DNA from: Amylostereum areolatum
Lineage: Eukaryota > Basidiomycota > Agaricomycetes > Russulales > Stereaceae
Length of the DNA stretch: 64,000 nt
Assembly: GCA_012932865.1 (NCBI GenBank)
Contig: SAXG01000054.1
Coordinates: 1 to 64,000, forward strand
Direction of reading: 5' to 3'
Each line of letters opens with the position of its first letter. Positions within the stretch are counted from its first letter, which is position 1. This document shows positions 54,893 through 64,000 of the stretch, one piece after another. The notes beneath the pieces were generated by a model. It was not told the origin of the DNA and did not search any database. It saw only the letters and a list, made by a program, of their open reading frames with translations. A program made the position numbers and the translations under genes.

Positions 54893-55340
54893 ACGGTCTA
54901 TAATTTTCTTTTACTTTACATCGGTTACACGCTTTAGGACTTATCGACTTATCACCGGTCCGGCTCCACCTTGGCCCGGACCCGGCTCATCTATATCCCG
55001 CCCGGACCCACGTGACTCATCTCGGTCCGGGTCTGACTCCTTTCTCTTGACTCATGCTGTACGATACTGACTCATGCTGTGCTCTTTTACATACGACTGC
55101 TTACTTATACTTGGTCTGCTTACTGATCGCCGTGTATTGGTTGCTTACCTAAGTCTCTCTCCTCTTGTGTATATAAGGCTCGCTCTCGCTGTACATATTC
55201 CTTATCTCGAGCTAGTCAATTCTACCGACTTTGCTTGCTTTCCCTCGTCTGTCGCCGTGTCTGATCGGCTCCCCTCTGTCGTCCTCTTCCTCTGTCAGCT
55301 TTGTCGTAACTTGGTGCTGTCGCACTAGTCGTTGCTGACA
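54885..55340 (+). repeat. 3' LTR of the second-family chromovirus
   Basis: 456 bp, TGTCATG...GCTGACA, nearly identical to the 5' LTR. It is followed directly by LINE sequence at 55341. Confidence 0.9.
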
Positions 55341-57222
55341 TCTGCCTGTCCTGACGTTGTACCGTTCCTTTTTCCTCGTGAAAAGGACTAGGCCAAACTT
55401 GTCGATTCCGAACTCGCACTTGTGGTCATCTGCCCATTCGAAAGTGCCCCCTTCCCTTGTCATGAGGTCCTGTGCCTTCTCCGCGGCTTCGTCCGGAGTG
55501 TCACCAGTCCTGAGGAATCTGGTGTCATCTACGAACGCAAGGCCGTCCTCGCCGTCAATTTTCTTCGGTATGTCCAGTAGATCTGTGTCATAGAACTGGA
55601 AGAGGGGGCCCGACACTGGGCATCCCTGATCCGCCCCACTGTTTAGTACGTACTCTCGTGACTGAAATCCGTCGAAGTTGAGCGTTGTGCGTCGGTTCGT
55701 GAGTTTGCGTTGGAACCATTCGGTGAGTTCTTCCAGGATGCCTCGTTTCCTCATGTCGTGGACGAGCCGGCCCACGTTCATGCTTGGGAATGCCCCCTTG
55801 ATGTCCAGGAATAGGCCACATGTGTACTTCCCATTTGCCATGTTGTTCGCTGCGTACATCGTGATATAGTGAAGTGCGTCCTGTGCGCTTCGTCCCGCTC
55901 TGCATCCGAAGTGGTTGTCGGGAAGTAGACCTAGGTGTTCCGCTTGTGCCATCATGTTCGTTGATACCGTTGACGAGAGGATTTTTGTGATAGTGTTGAT
56001 GAGTGCGATTGGTCTCCATGCTCCGGTCTTGGTGTAGTCCGGTTTTTTCAGTTTTCTGAGCACAACCGTGGTGGAGTTCTTCTAAGCCTGTGGATAGTAC
56101 TTTAGCGTGAAGGTGCCTCGGTAGAACCTACTTAGCCATGGGGTGATGATGTCTCGATTTTGCATCCATACGGTGTTCGGTATGCCATCCTCGCCGGGTG
56201 CCTTGAACGGATGTAAGCATTTTATTGCCTTGTCAACTTGGGCGTCGGTGATGGGGTCCAGCGTGTACGCGGCGGGGGGATACTGGTAGCCTTCGAAAGT
56301 TTGCGGGATGTCGTTGTCTTCCGGAAAGAAGCTGTGGAACAGCGCGTCAGCTTTACTGTCATTTTCCATTATGTGTTGGTCTGCTCCGTTGACTTTGCAC
56401 TTGAGCGTAGGCATTCGCACTTTCCCTGTGTCGCTCAGTGCGGACACAATGATCTTGTGTGGAGCCCATATATTGGATGGGTTGTCCGCGAGTGTTTCAA
56501 GGAATGTTGTCCAGCATATCTTCTTCGCTTGGTCTATGCTTTGTGAGTACGCCGCCTTGGCCTCTTCGAATTCCTTGTGCGCGTGATGTTCGCTGTCCCG
56601 CCGGTGTCTTTCCGATTTCCGTCCTATTCACCTGACTTCCTTCCTTTCCGCCGTGAGCTCCGGGGTCCACCATTGCTTTGAGTACGGTGTGATCTTCGCG
56701 ATTGGTACGTAGTTTCGTATTGCGTCGTCGATGGTCTGCATGAATAGTGTCAGGTCGCTGTCGAATCGTTCTTTCTCACCTTCTTTGTATTCCGCCAGAG
56801 CATCTTCTTGGTCCAAGTTATCCTTGAGTTCTTCTCGCATGGCTTCCCAATTCGCTTTTCTAAAGTTGCGTCGTTCCTGTATGATCGTTGCTTGAACTTC
56901 TACGTCGATCTCGGTGAGTATCGGTACATGGTCCGTCTTCGGCGGTGTCTGGTCCGGTTTCGTATCGCACTCGATGATGTAGTTTCGCAGCATGGCGCTT
57001 GTCCAGACGTTGTCTACTCGGGTCCAGTTCTTTGTGTTGTGCGCTCGGAGGGTCGGGATGTGCTTGGGTAGTGTCATTGTCATGTCGTGCTGGGCCGCGA
57101 GGTTGAGCAGAACTTCGGCTTCCTTGAGGTTATTGTTCGTGAATAGATGGTTGTTTCTCGGTTCGTCCCATACGGGGGAGTGTCGGTTGAAATCTCCTAA
57201 CCATACGAATCTTGGTGCTTGG
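55341..57222 (-). pseudogene. LINE ORF, 5' part: endonuclease end and reverse transcriptase
   Basis: The frame begins at the copy B LTR border with the end of an APE-type endonuclease (WLGDFNRHSPVWDE, then TRVDNVWTSA). A linker follows, then RT: KAPGEDGIPNTVW, TTVVLRKLKKPDYT, WRPIALINTITKI, GLFLDIKGAFPSMN, GADQGCPVSGPLF and the catalytic AFVDDTRFL. Two stops interrupt it: TGA at 56628-56630 (from CGA) and TAG at 56082-56084 (from TGG). Both are single transitions. All pieces share one frame, and the last codon before the LTR block (AGA, 55341-55343) joins in phase to the 41985 part. It is non-functional. Confidence 0.85.
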
Positions 57223-57642
57223 TGTCACGGATCGCTCCATTTCTCTCTTCATCTGCAGACCTCGTACACGCGACGCGTCACGGCACATGACTTTCCCTTG
57301 CATCACATGCTTCAACGACGTCATTGTCCGGACTTCCGAGCGGGGTTCCGCATCCTTATCTATGACATCATCGCTCCGGACCTTCGTCCTCCACCCCATG
57401 ACTCCTTTCTTATTGTTCCCCCCGCTCGCACCACTATTGCATCGCATCGCACCATCGTACCTACTTGTATATAAGGACAGTGTTTCTCTTCCCTTCTCCC
57501 TAGACTGTCCATCTCGTCATACGGTACTGTAGCGCACGTTGCACTACCCTAGACCCCGGCACTCTCGAATCTATTCTCTTCTCGCTCCTCCCATCGTGGC
57601 GACTTAGGCGGTTCATCGGTCTCATAAACTGCGTTTCTGACA
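57223..57642 (+). repeat. 5' LTR of chromovirus copy B
   Basis: 420 bp, TGTCACGG...TTTCTGACA, with TGTATATAAGG at about 57467 as a probable promoter TATA box. No clear tRNA-Met primer site (TGGTATC) follows, so priming is undetermined. Confidence 0.9.
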
Positions 57643-58259
57643 CCTGGACAGTCTACCCCTACGCCTACCTCGCACCCCTCTCTCCATCTACCTCTGCCGT
57701 CTCTACGACGTTAAAAACTCCCACCACGGACCTCCCGAACGCACCGGTTTTCCTCCCGTTCAATGGAAAGCCGATCACCCCCCGCGACGACGCACCACTC
57801 CCCTACCCTTGGTCCGACGCCGTCACCGTCAACTGCCTCGTCCCCGTACAGAACCTCTGCAAGAAAGATCCCTGGACCGCGCACGGCCTCAACTTCCGCA
57901 TCTTCGAGTGGAGGTGGCACAAGGATCACGGTACTGTCGTCCTCGCCCTATACGTCCGGATCACTACGTGCATCAACATAGATCTCGAACGCCTTGAATT
58001 CACCCTCCACGCCCCCACCTACCACACATACCTCATCCAGGACGCCCCCAACCCGATCCTCCAAACCAGTTTCACCTCCGTCTCCCAGTTTAACCGCCGG
58101 ACCCCCGAATCCACCCCACCACCAGTCCTCCGTCCCACCATCAAGGGTAAGACCCTTCGTCGCCGCCACCACGAACATAAGATCCGCCAGGCAGTAAAAG
58201 CCGGCTACCTCACCAAGAAACTCCTCGGCCGTCGCCCCATCGCGGCGGACTTCTTCTAG
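57643..58259 (+). other. Open frame upstream of gag in copy B (no ATG)
   Basis: The frame is open through the LTR border to a TAG at 58257-58259. It encodes PVFLPFNGKPITPRDDAP, KKDPWTAHGLNFRIFEWRW and VVLALYVRITT, ending RRPIAADFF. It has no in-frame ATG. The same frame continues beyond the TAG (GVFRDYCPEEYYILTSQ) before shifting by one base near 58540 into the gag frame. It resembles the KDPW...VTY region of the second-family element's upstream ORF. It is probably the N-terminal part of Gag, decayed or expressed by a start I cannot see. Confidence 0.45.
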
Positions 58260-58548
58260 ACCATCATCACGTCCTCCACAGCCCCTCGTCCCCCCACTCC
58301 GAACCTCCCCCCAGGTGTTTTTCGAGACTACTGTCCCGAAGAATACTATATCCTCACCTCGCAGCAGACTAAGGAATCCGTACGTTGGCTGCACGACGAA
58401 CCAAACCGGCAACGCCGAGACTGGTACTTCGACGACCGTGACGAACAACCCTACGTCGAAGAATCAGATTTTGCCACCGCTGCGGACGTTCTACAGCGCT
58501 TCCTGAACCCCCCTCCGACCAACTCGCCCCCCACCCCGTCGACGTACT

Positions 58549-59877
58549 GTAATCAAAGTCCCAGAAGGGATCAACCACAACGACACAACTGGGAAGTGGT
58601 ACACCTATAGACGGAACAAGAACGGAACCCCAGGACGATCAGTAGTTGAGTGGCAGCCCACTTCGTTCAGTCCCGTCCAAGATCACTGGTCGTGGCATCA
58701 TAACCAGCAATTCCTCACCCCCGCCGACTTCCTTGTCGCAAAACAAGTTGAGGACGAAGTTGAAGAAGCAGAAGAACGCCGACGAGAAACCCTACGCCGC
58801 CTTGATCAAGAACTCGCCCAATCCCTCACCGTCCCCCTCCCCTTCGACAAGATGCCCGACGCCGAATCCAAACCTGCCGTCTCCAAGCGGGAGATCGGCC
58901 CCAAGCCAAAGCCATTCAAAGGCGATAGACGCGACACCCTCCGGTTCTCCCTCGAGCTCCGCATGTTCCTGCGCGTTAACAAAGATGTTTATGCCACAGA
59001 TGACGCCAAGATGATGCTCCTCCTCAGCCTGATGGAGGACGACACGGCGAAAGCCTAGGCCACGCATCGCCGCATGGAACTCTTCGCCGACGAAGACGAG
59101 AAGGAAGACGCCGACACCCTCGACCCCACGCCCCCAACACTCCACTATAGCTCCTACAAAGAGCTCTTCGAGAGGTTTGGCAAAGACTTCGTGCCCGTCG
59201 ATCCGAAGATAGAGGCTCAGCGTAAGATCAACGAGCTCGCAATGACCACCCGGGACGTCACTGACTTTATCACCGAGTTTGAGATGCTGGCAACCATGTC
59301 AGCTTATGACGACGAGGCGCTAATCCACTTTTTCAAGAAGGGACTTCAGCGTGACCTCGGCAAGCAGGTGGCCCGGTCGTACCCGTTCCCCACCAAGCTC
59401 GCGGAGTGGAAGGAGCGCGCCCGCCGCATCAACCACCAGTGGCTCGAAGAGAACCCGGAGAGGAAGAGCAGTCAGTCCAAGGGGGCTGTCGCGCTCACCT
59501 CAAACGGTTCGACCAACGACTCCTCATCGCGCCGAGTTGGCGCCTTCACCAACACCTCGACCCGCCCTGCAAAGCTGACGGACGACGAGCGCGCAAAGAT
59601 GATGCGCGAAGGCAAGTGCTTCATGTGTCGACAAGCCGGTCATGTCTCTCGCGACTGCCCCAACCGCGACTCGAGCGCGCGACGGGTGGGCGCAGTAGAG
59701 ACTGGGTCCAAGGCCCCTCCCCTGCCGACGAACACGGCTCCGTCCACTGCGAAAGCAGCTCCCGACCCATCCAAAACCATTGTGGCGATCACTCGCCAGC
59801 TGAAGGATCTGGATGCGGAAGGCAAGGAGCAGGCAGTAGCGCTGTTGAAGGACATCCTGGAATCGCAGGATTTTTGA
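58549..59877 (+). pseudogene. Gag of chromovirus copy B, with an in-frame stop
   Basis: The sequence is the same as gag of copy A: KVPEGINHNDTTGKWYTYRR, then KPKPFKGDRRDTLRFSLELR and TAG at 59056-59058 in place of a probable TGG. It continues in the same frame to the zinc knuckle CFMCRQAGHVSRDC (about 59621). The stop codon overlaps GGATTTT at 59868-59874. A GC-rich stem (GCC..CCCAG with CTGG..GGC, about 59881-59908) follows 4-8 nt after the stop, where a frameshift stimulator would be expected. Confidence 0.8.
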
Positions 59878-62800
59878 AACGCCCCCCAGTCACGTCGTCT
59901 GGCGGAGGCAAAGGACTTGTATCATCGGCATCTTACAATCGCTTCTCTGTACTATCATCTATGACCTCATGTGAGCAATCGTATCCATCGTGTGTGCACC
60001 TCTCTACTGTCACGAAGAACAGGCAGACACCCTCGATAACGCTCAAGGTCAAAATGATTGGACGAGCGACAGGCCGACAAATCGACGCAGAGGCACTGCT
60101 TGACAGCGGTGCAGAAGGAATCATCATCAACCGAAGCTTCGCTGAACGCAAGAAGCTGACTACAAGAAAACTAGAAAACCCGTTCCCCGTGCGTAACGTG
60201 GACGGCACCGAGAACATCATGGGCTGGGTGCGTGATACGACGACCCAACGGATCCGGATATACTCGCAAGACTCGAAGGCATACCATGAGGAAGAAGCTG
60301 AGTTCTTCATCACCGACATCGGTGATCACGATATGATCCTTGGAACAGACTGGCTCGATGAGCATAACCCCACCATAGACTGGCAGCAAGATCGTGTTGA
60401 CATGCTCCGCTGCCCTCCCTCCTGCACCCTCTCCGAACCGACCGTGACAAACCTTGCAACAAAGCCGCGAACACCATTGTCGACCCGATCACAGCGAAAG
60501 GTTCGAGCTGATGCGCCCCCTAAGGTACCTCTAGTCCCGGACGACCCCTTCCCAGAACCAGTGTATGTCTCCTGGGCCCCTATCCCTACGTATGTCATCC
60601 CCGCGCGCAGGGTCAAAGGTGTTCGTATCCGCACATCCCATCTCTCACCTCTACCTGCCCGCCTTTTCACTGAAGACGACGATGAACGACCCAGAGTCTT
60701 CCGAGACTGGGAGATCAATGGCCTGCGTCGTGCTGGGATTCTTCCTGAAGTTGACGGCCCTAACCCGGAGGCAGTACCAATCCGCGCGGGCTTCACCAAG
60801 GCGCAAGAGCTTGCAGAGCACTCAAAGGAAAATGCATGTCCGCAAACCTTTGAAGACTTGGTTCCCCCTCCATACCGCGACTTTGCACCCGTATTCGACA
60901 AGAAAACCTCTGAACGACTACCCGACCGACGACCATGGGATCATGCCATCGACATGAAGGACGGCTTCAAACCCAAGCCGTGCAAGATCTATCCGCTCTC
61001 CCCCTCCGAGCAGATCGAGCTCGATACCTTCCTCGACGACCACCTGAAGAAGGGCTACATTCGCCCATCGAAGTCGCCGCAGGCAAGTCCGTTCTTTTTC
61101 GTCAAAAAGAAGGATGGGAAGCTGCGGCCTGTACAGGACTATCGAGAGCTAAACAAGGGTACCATCAAGAACGAGTATCCCTTGCCGCTGATCTCAGAAA
61201 TTGTCGACCGCCTCAAAGGTGCAAAGATCTTCTCCAAGATGGACGTCCGCTGGGGGTACAACAACGTCCGCATCAAGGAAGGCGACGAGTGGAAGGCTGC
61301 GTTCAAGACGAATCGTGGCCTCTTTGAACCTACGGTGATGTTCTTCGGCCTTATGAACTCCCCCGCGACGTTCCAGGCAATGATGAACGAACTTTTCAAG
61401 GACCTTATCGACTCGGGCAAAGTCATCATCTACATGGACGACATCCTCGTATTCACTCGAACTATGGAGGAACATCGTGCCATAGTGCGACAGGTTCTCC
61501 AATGCCTACAAGACAATGACCTGTTCCTTAAGCCAGAGAAATGTGTCTTCGAGCAGGACTCCGTTGAATACCTCGGACTCATTATCTCGCACGACAAGAT
61601 CGCCATGGACCCCGTCAAGGTAGCTGGTATCCAGGACTGGCCGACACCCCGGACGGTCAAGGATGTACAATCCTTCCTCGGATTTGGTAATTTCTACCGA
61701 CGCTTCATCAAGGATTTCTCCAAGATCGCACGACCTCTGTTCGACCTGACAAAGAAGGACTGCACATGGAATTGGTCGACGGAATGCCAGACGGTGTTTA
61801 ACGCACTTAAAGCTGCGTTCACCTCCTCCCCTGTCTTAGTTATGCCTGATCCAAGGAAACCCTACCTCGTCAAAGTTGACGCCTCGGACTTTGCTACTGG
61901 AGGTATACTCTCGCAGAAAGGCAACGACGGTCACTGGCATCCAGTGGCATATCTGTCCAAGGCCCTGTCCGAACCAGAACGCAACTACGACATCTACGAC
62001 AAGGAGCTACTCGCGATCATCCGTGCGCTCGAAGCCTGGCGCCACTACCTTGAAGGCGCCCCCGACACCGTCGAAATCTGGACAGACCACAAGAACCTGG
62101 AACACTTCAAGACGGCACAGAAGCTGAGCCGCCGACAGGCACGTTGGGCTCTATTCCTCACTCGATTTGACTTCGCGCTCGTTCACAAACCAGGAGTATC
62201 CCATCGCCCAGACCCAATGTCCCGACGACCTGATCACAAGCAGGGCGTTGAGAATGACAACAAGGAGCGTATCTTGCTCGACCCCAAGTACTTCCAGATA
62301 CGTGCAACAAGGCCAGGAGCAGTAACCTCCCTCGGCGATGTCGAACTCCGACGACGTATCCGCGACTGCAAGACCAAGGACATTGAGGTCGTTCAAGCTC
62401 TGAATGCCATCTTACGGAATGGACCACGTACACTCGTTAAGAACCTTCAAGAGTGGAACTACGAAGAAGGCCTGGTCCTGTTTAGAGGAAAGGTATATGT
62501 CCCTGCAGACGACGGGTTGCGACGCGACATTGTCAAAATGTACCATGAATCGCCCCTGGCTGGACACCCTGGTCGCTTCAAGACTTACGAACTTGTGAGT
62601 CGTGAATATTGGTGGCCTGGCATGTCTGTCTTCGTCCGCGACTTCGTAGCAGGATGCGCAACCTGCCAGTCGACAAAGACACAGAGCAGCCGACCCCACG
62701 TCGACATGATCCCGAACGAAGTACCCGACCGACCATTTGGTGTCATCTCTACCGACTTCATTGTCGAGCTCCCTGACTGCGAAGGCTATAATGCCGTCAA

Positions 62801-63968
62801 CGTCGTGGTTGATCGCCTCACCAAGATGGTGGTTACCACCCCATGTACAACGAAGATCACCAGCGATGGCACGGCCGACATTCTCTTCGATAAGGTATAC
62901 CGACATTACGGCTTGGCGGACAAGATCATCTCGGATCGTGGACCCCAATTTGCTGGACAGGTGATGCGTACACTCAACGAGAAGCTCGGGATCAAATCCG
63001 CCCTCAGCACAGCGTATCACCCACAGACAGACGGCCAAACCGAACGCGAGAACCAGAACCTTGAGCAGTTCCTGCGAGTATTCTGCAACTACCGTCAAGA
63101 TGACTGGGTGAAGTGGCTGCCCTTCTTCGAGTTTTCTCACAACTCTCGCACCCATGCAGCTACTGGAAAGGCTCCCTTTGAAGTCCTCTACGGCTTCCTC
63201 CCCAAGATGTACCCGTCCGTAAACCCGTCCTCAAAGGTCCCTGCAGTCGAAGAACGCCTCCGTCAACTTGAAGAAGTCCGACAAGAGATCAAAGCCAGCC
63301 TCGCCCTCGCATCTGACTTAATGAAGCACTACAATGGTGACACGATCAGCAAATCGACACTGTTCGCCGTTGGAGACAAGGTCTGGCTCGAAGGCAAAAA
63401 CCTGAAGACGACGAGGCCAAAAGCTAAGCTTGCTGCCAAACGATTTGGACCCTTCGAGATCGTTGACGTCATTAGCCCAGTGAACTACCGCCTGAAGCTG
63501 CCAAAGACGTGGAGAATCCACCCAGTCTTCCATGCTTTGCTGCTCACCGCGTACAAAGAGACAACGGCACATGGTCCAAACTATGAACAACCGCCACCTG
63601 ACCTCGTTGATGACGAGGAAGAATATGACGTTGAAGACATCATCGACTCGAAGCCGACCCGCAACAAGAAAGGCATACAATACCTCGTCAAGTGGGCAGG
63701 CTATCCTGACTCTGAGAATACCTGGCTCCCTCGCTCCTCGCTCTCAAAAGTCACCGACATGATCGACGCCTTCCACAAACGCCATCCAAATGCGCCCCGC
63801 CCTGTGCGTTCCCTCGGCATCTCCTTTGACGATTTCCTCGCATCTACCCTTGCAGATGACATTGCGCTCCAGGCGAAAGCGCGTCTTAAAGGGGGGGTAA
63901 TGTCACGGATCGCTCCATTTCTCTCTTCGTCTGCAGACCTCGTACACGCGACGCGTCACGGCACATGA
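59874..63968 (+). CDS. Pol polyprotein of chromovirus copy B
   Basis: 1,364 uninterrupted codons after the -1 shift. Protease DSG is at 60102, RT YMDD at 61431, RNase H from about 61873, and the integrase zinc site from about 62545. The integrase catalytic Asp residues are near 62754 and 62935, with the Glu in TDGQTERENQN near 63043. The chromodomain spans about 63625-63790. All catalytic residues are present, so this copy could supply enzymes in trans. The C-terminus reads 22 codons into the 3' LTR. Expression depends on frameshifting from gag, which itself has a stop, so autonomous activity is doubtful unless the TAG is bypassed. Confidence 0.92.
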   Translation: MKRPPVTSSGGGKGLVSSASYNRFSVLSSMTSCEQSYPSCVHLSTVTKNRQTPSITLKVKMIGRATGRQIDAEALLDSGAEGIIINRSFAERKKLTTRKLENPFPVRNVDGTENIMGWVRDTTTQRIRIYSQDSKAYHEEEAEFFITDIGDHDMILGTDWLDEHNPTIDWQQDRVDMLRCPPSCTLSEPTVTNLATKPRTPLSTRSQRKVRADAPPKVPLVPDDPFPEPVYVSWAPIPTYVIPARRVKGVRIRTSHLSPLPARLFTEDDDERPRVFRDWEINGLRRAGILPEVDGPNPEAVPIRAGFTKAQELAEHSKENACPQTFEDLVPPPYRDFAPVFDKKTSERLPDRRPWDHAIDMKDGFKPKPCKIYPLSPSEQIELDTFLDDHLKKGYIRPSKSPQASPFFFVKKKDGKLRPVQDYRELNKGTIKNEYPLPLISEIVDRLKGAKIFSKMDVRWGYNNVRIKEGDEWKAAFKTNRGLFEPTVMFFGLMNSPATFQAMMNELFKDLIDSGKVIIYMDDILVFTRTMEEHRAIVRQVLQCLQDNDLFLKPEKCVFEQDSVEYLGLIISHDKIAMDPVKVAGIQDWPTPRTVKDVQSFLGFGNFYRRFIKDFSKIARPLFDLTKKDCTWNWSTECQTVFNALKAAFTSSPVLVMPDPRKPYLVKVDASDFATGGILSQKGNDGHWHPVAYLSKALSEPERNYDIYDKELLAIIRALEAWRHYLEGAPDTVEIWTDHKNLEHFKTAQKLSRRQARWALFLTRFDFALVHKPGVSHRPDPMSRRPDHKQGVENDNKERILLDPKYFQIRATRPGAVTSLGDVELRRRIRDCKTKDIEVVQALNAILRNGPRTLVKNLQEWNYEEGLVLFRGKVYVPADDGLRRDIVKMYHESPLAGHPGRFKTYELVSREYWWPGMSVFVRDFVAGCATCQSTKTQSSRPHVDMIPNEVPDRPFGVISTDFIVELPDCEGYNAVNVVVDRLTKMVVTTPCTTKITSDGTADILFDKVYRHYGLADKIISDRGPQFAGQVMRTLNEKLGIKSALSTAYHPQTDGQTERENQNLEQFLRVFCNYRQDDWVKWLPFFEFSHNSRTHAATGKAPFEVLYGFLPKMYPSVNPSSKVPAVEERLRQLEEVRQEIKASLALASDLMKHYNGDTISKSTLFAVGDKVWLEGKNLKTTRPKAKLAAKRFGPFEIVDVISPVNYRLKLPKTWRIHPVFHALLLTAYKETTAHGPNYEQPPPDLVDDEEEYDVEDIIDSKPTRNKKGIQYLVKWAGYPDSENTWLPRSSLSKVTDMIDAFHKRHPNAPRPVRSLGISFDDFLASTLADDIALQAKARLKGGVMSRIAPFLSSSADLVHATRHGT

Positions 63969-64000
63969 CTTTCCCTTGCATCACATGCTTCAACGACGTC
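63901..64000 (+). repeat. 3' LTR of chromovirus copy B (first 100 bp)
   Basis: Starts TGTCACGG directly after GGGGGGGTAA. It is cut by the window end. Confidence 0.9.

Larger units (their letters stand above)
47822..55340 (+). mobile_element. Ty3/gypsy chromovirus, second family
   Basis: Complete by structure: 5' LTR 47822-48280, internal region with gag and pol, PPT-like AAGGAAGGGG before the 3' LTR 54885-55340. The two LTRs differ by only a few bases and short indels, so the insertion is young. The left flank is chromovirus copy A gag sequence and the right flank is the LINE RT. The 5-bp flanks (CGTCC and TCTGC) do not match, so no target duplication is visible. Pol contains three single-base insertions. 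It is distinct from copies A and B in gag sequence, LTR and slippery site. Confidence 0.9.
39913..57222 (-). mobile_element. LINE (non-LTR retrotransposon) with RNase H, interrupted by nested LTR elements
   Basis: The element reads right to left. A partial endonuclease domain (WLGDFNRHSPVWDE, about 57200) is cut by the chromovirus at 57223. Reverse transcriptase lies at 56450-55341. A 13.4-kb block of LTR elements (41986-55340) intervenes. The C-terminal RT/thumb, RNase H and a CCHC-like zinc finger run from 41985 to 40054, then a 3' UTR and a poly-A tail (18 nt, 39913-39930 on the plus strand as T). The order endonuclease-RT-RNase H-Cys motif fits fungal Tad/I-clade-like LINEs. The 5' end is outside the window. 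It is dead: three premature stops and two insertions. Confidence 0.87.
57223..64000 (+). mobile_element. Ty3/gypsy chromovirus copy B, full length up to the window edge
   Basis: 5' LTR 57223-57642 and a leader/gag region, with gag-pol overlapped by a -1 shift, pol intact, PPT AAAGGGGGGG at about 63888, and the 3' LTR from 63901 cut by the window end. It is inserted in the endonuclease part of the LINE. The left 5 bp is CTTGG, so the right flank beyond the window should begin CTTGG if it is a normal insertion. The first 100 bp of the two LTRs differ at one position, indicating a recent insertion. Confidence 0.92.

Noticed and set aside
59406..59873. N-terminal extension of the pol open frame overlapping gag
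   Set aside because: This is the -1 frame under gag (Arg/Pro/Ser-rich, no domain). Pol coding is taken from the slip site at the gag stop.
1..64000. CRISPR arrays, bacterial operons, riboswitches
   Set aside because: None seen; gene structure is eukaryotic throughout, with spliceosomal introns.

Overview
The window is nuclear DNA of a basidiomycete fungus, most likely an Agaricomycete. The evidence is many short GT-AG introns (about 46-70 nt), BTB/POZ and F-box genes of the kind expanded in mushroom-forming fungi, a DUF6535-type membrane protein, and Ty3/gypsy chromoviruses beside a RNase H-bearing LINE. Intron positions, reading frames and family assignments were read by eye, with no database search.

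Layout. 1-9839: no recognisable gene; strongly strand-biased low-complexity DNA (G/T-rich, purine-rich, pyrimidine-rich and T-rich blocks, long C and T runs). 9840-10573: a foldback element with arms of about 311 bp. 10.8-20.3 kb: ordinary genes, namely a multi-pass membrane protein, an intron-containing tRNA-Gly, the 3' half of a BTB-family gene, a ureohydrolase (agmatinase-like) with a signal peptide, an F-box protein and an MFS transporter. 20.3-32.1 kb: an array of BTB/POZ paralogues (three with complete coding regions, one split by a transposon, one N-terminal scrap) with a second F-box paralogue. Two different non-autonomous DNA transposons have hit this array: a CACTA-like element exactly at the start codon of one BTB gene, and a TA-target element inside an exon of the next. 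32.1-39.0 kb: a weak hypothetical gene, a decayed multi-pass membrane-protein gene and a DUF6535-type gene.

39.9-64.0 kb: a nest of retrotransposons. A minus-strand LINE (poly-A end at 39913-39930) is split. Its 3' part lies at 39913-41985 and its RT/endonuclease part at 55341-57222. Between them sit a 5'-truncated minus-strand chromovirus (copy A, 41986-47821) and a plus-strand chromovirus of a second family (47822-55340). A second, full-length copy of the first family (copy B) starts at 57223 in the LINE endonuclease region and runs off the window inside its 3' LTR. Copies A and B are collinear without a gap, look identical over about 4.4 kb, and then diverge over the last kilobase.

How the genes work together: BTB proteins are typically CUL3 adaptors and F-box proteins CUL1/SKP1 adaptors, so the middle of the window is a cluster of probable ubiquitin-ligase substrate receptors. 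The other genes show no obvious shared pathway.
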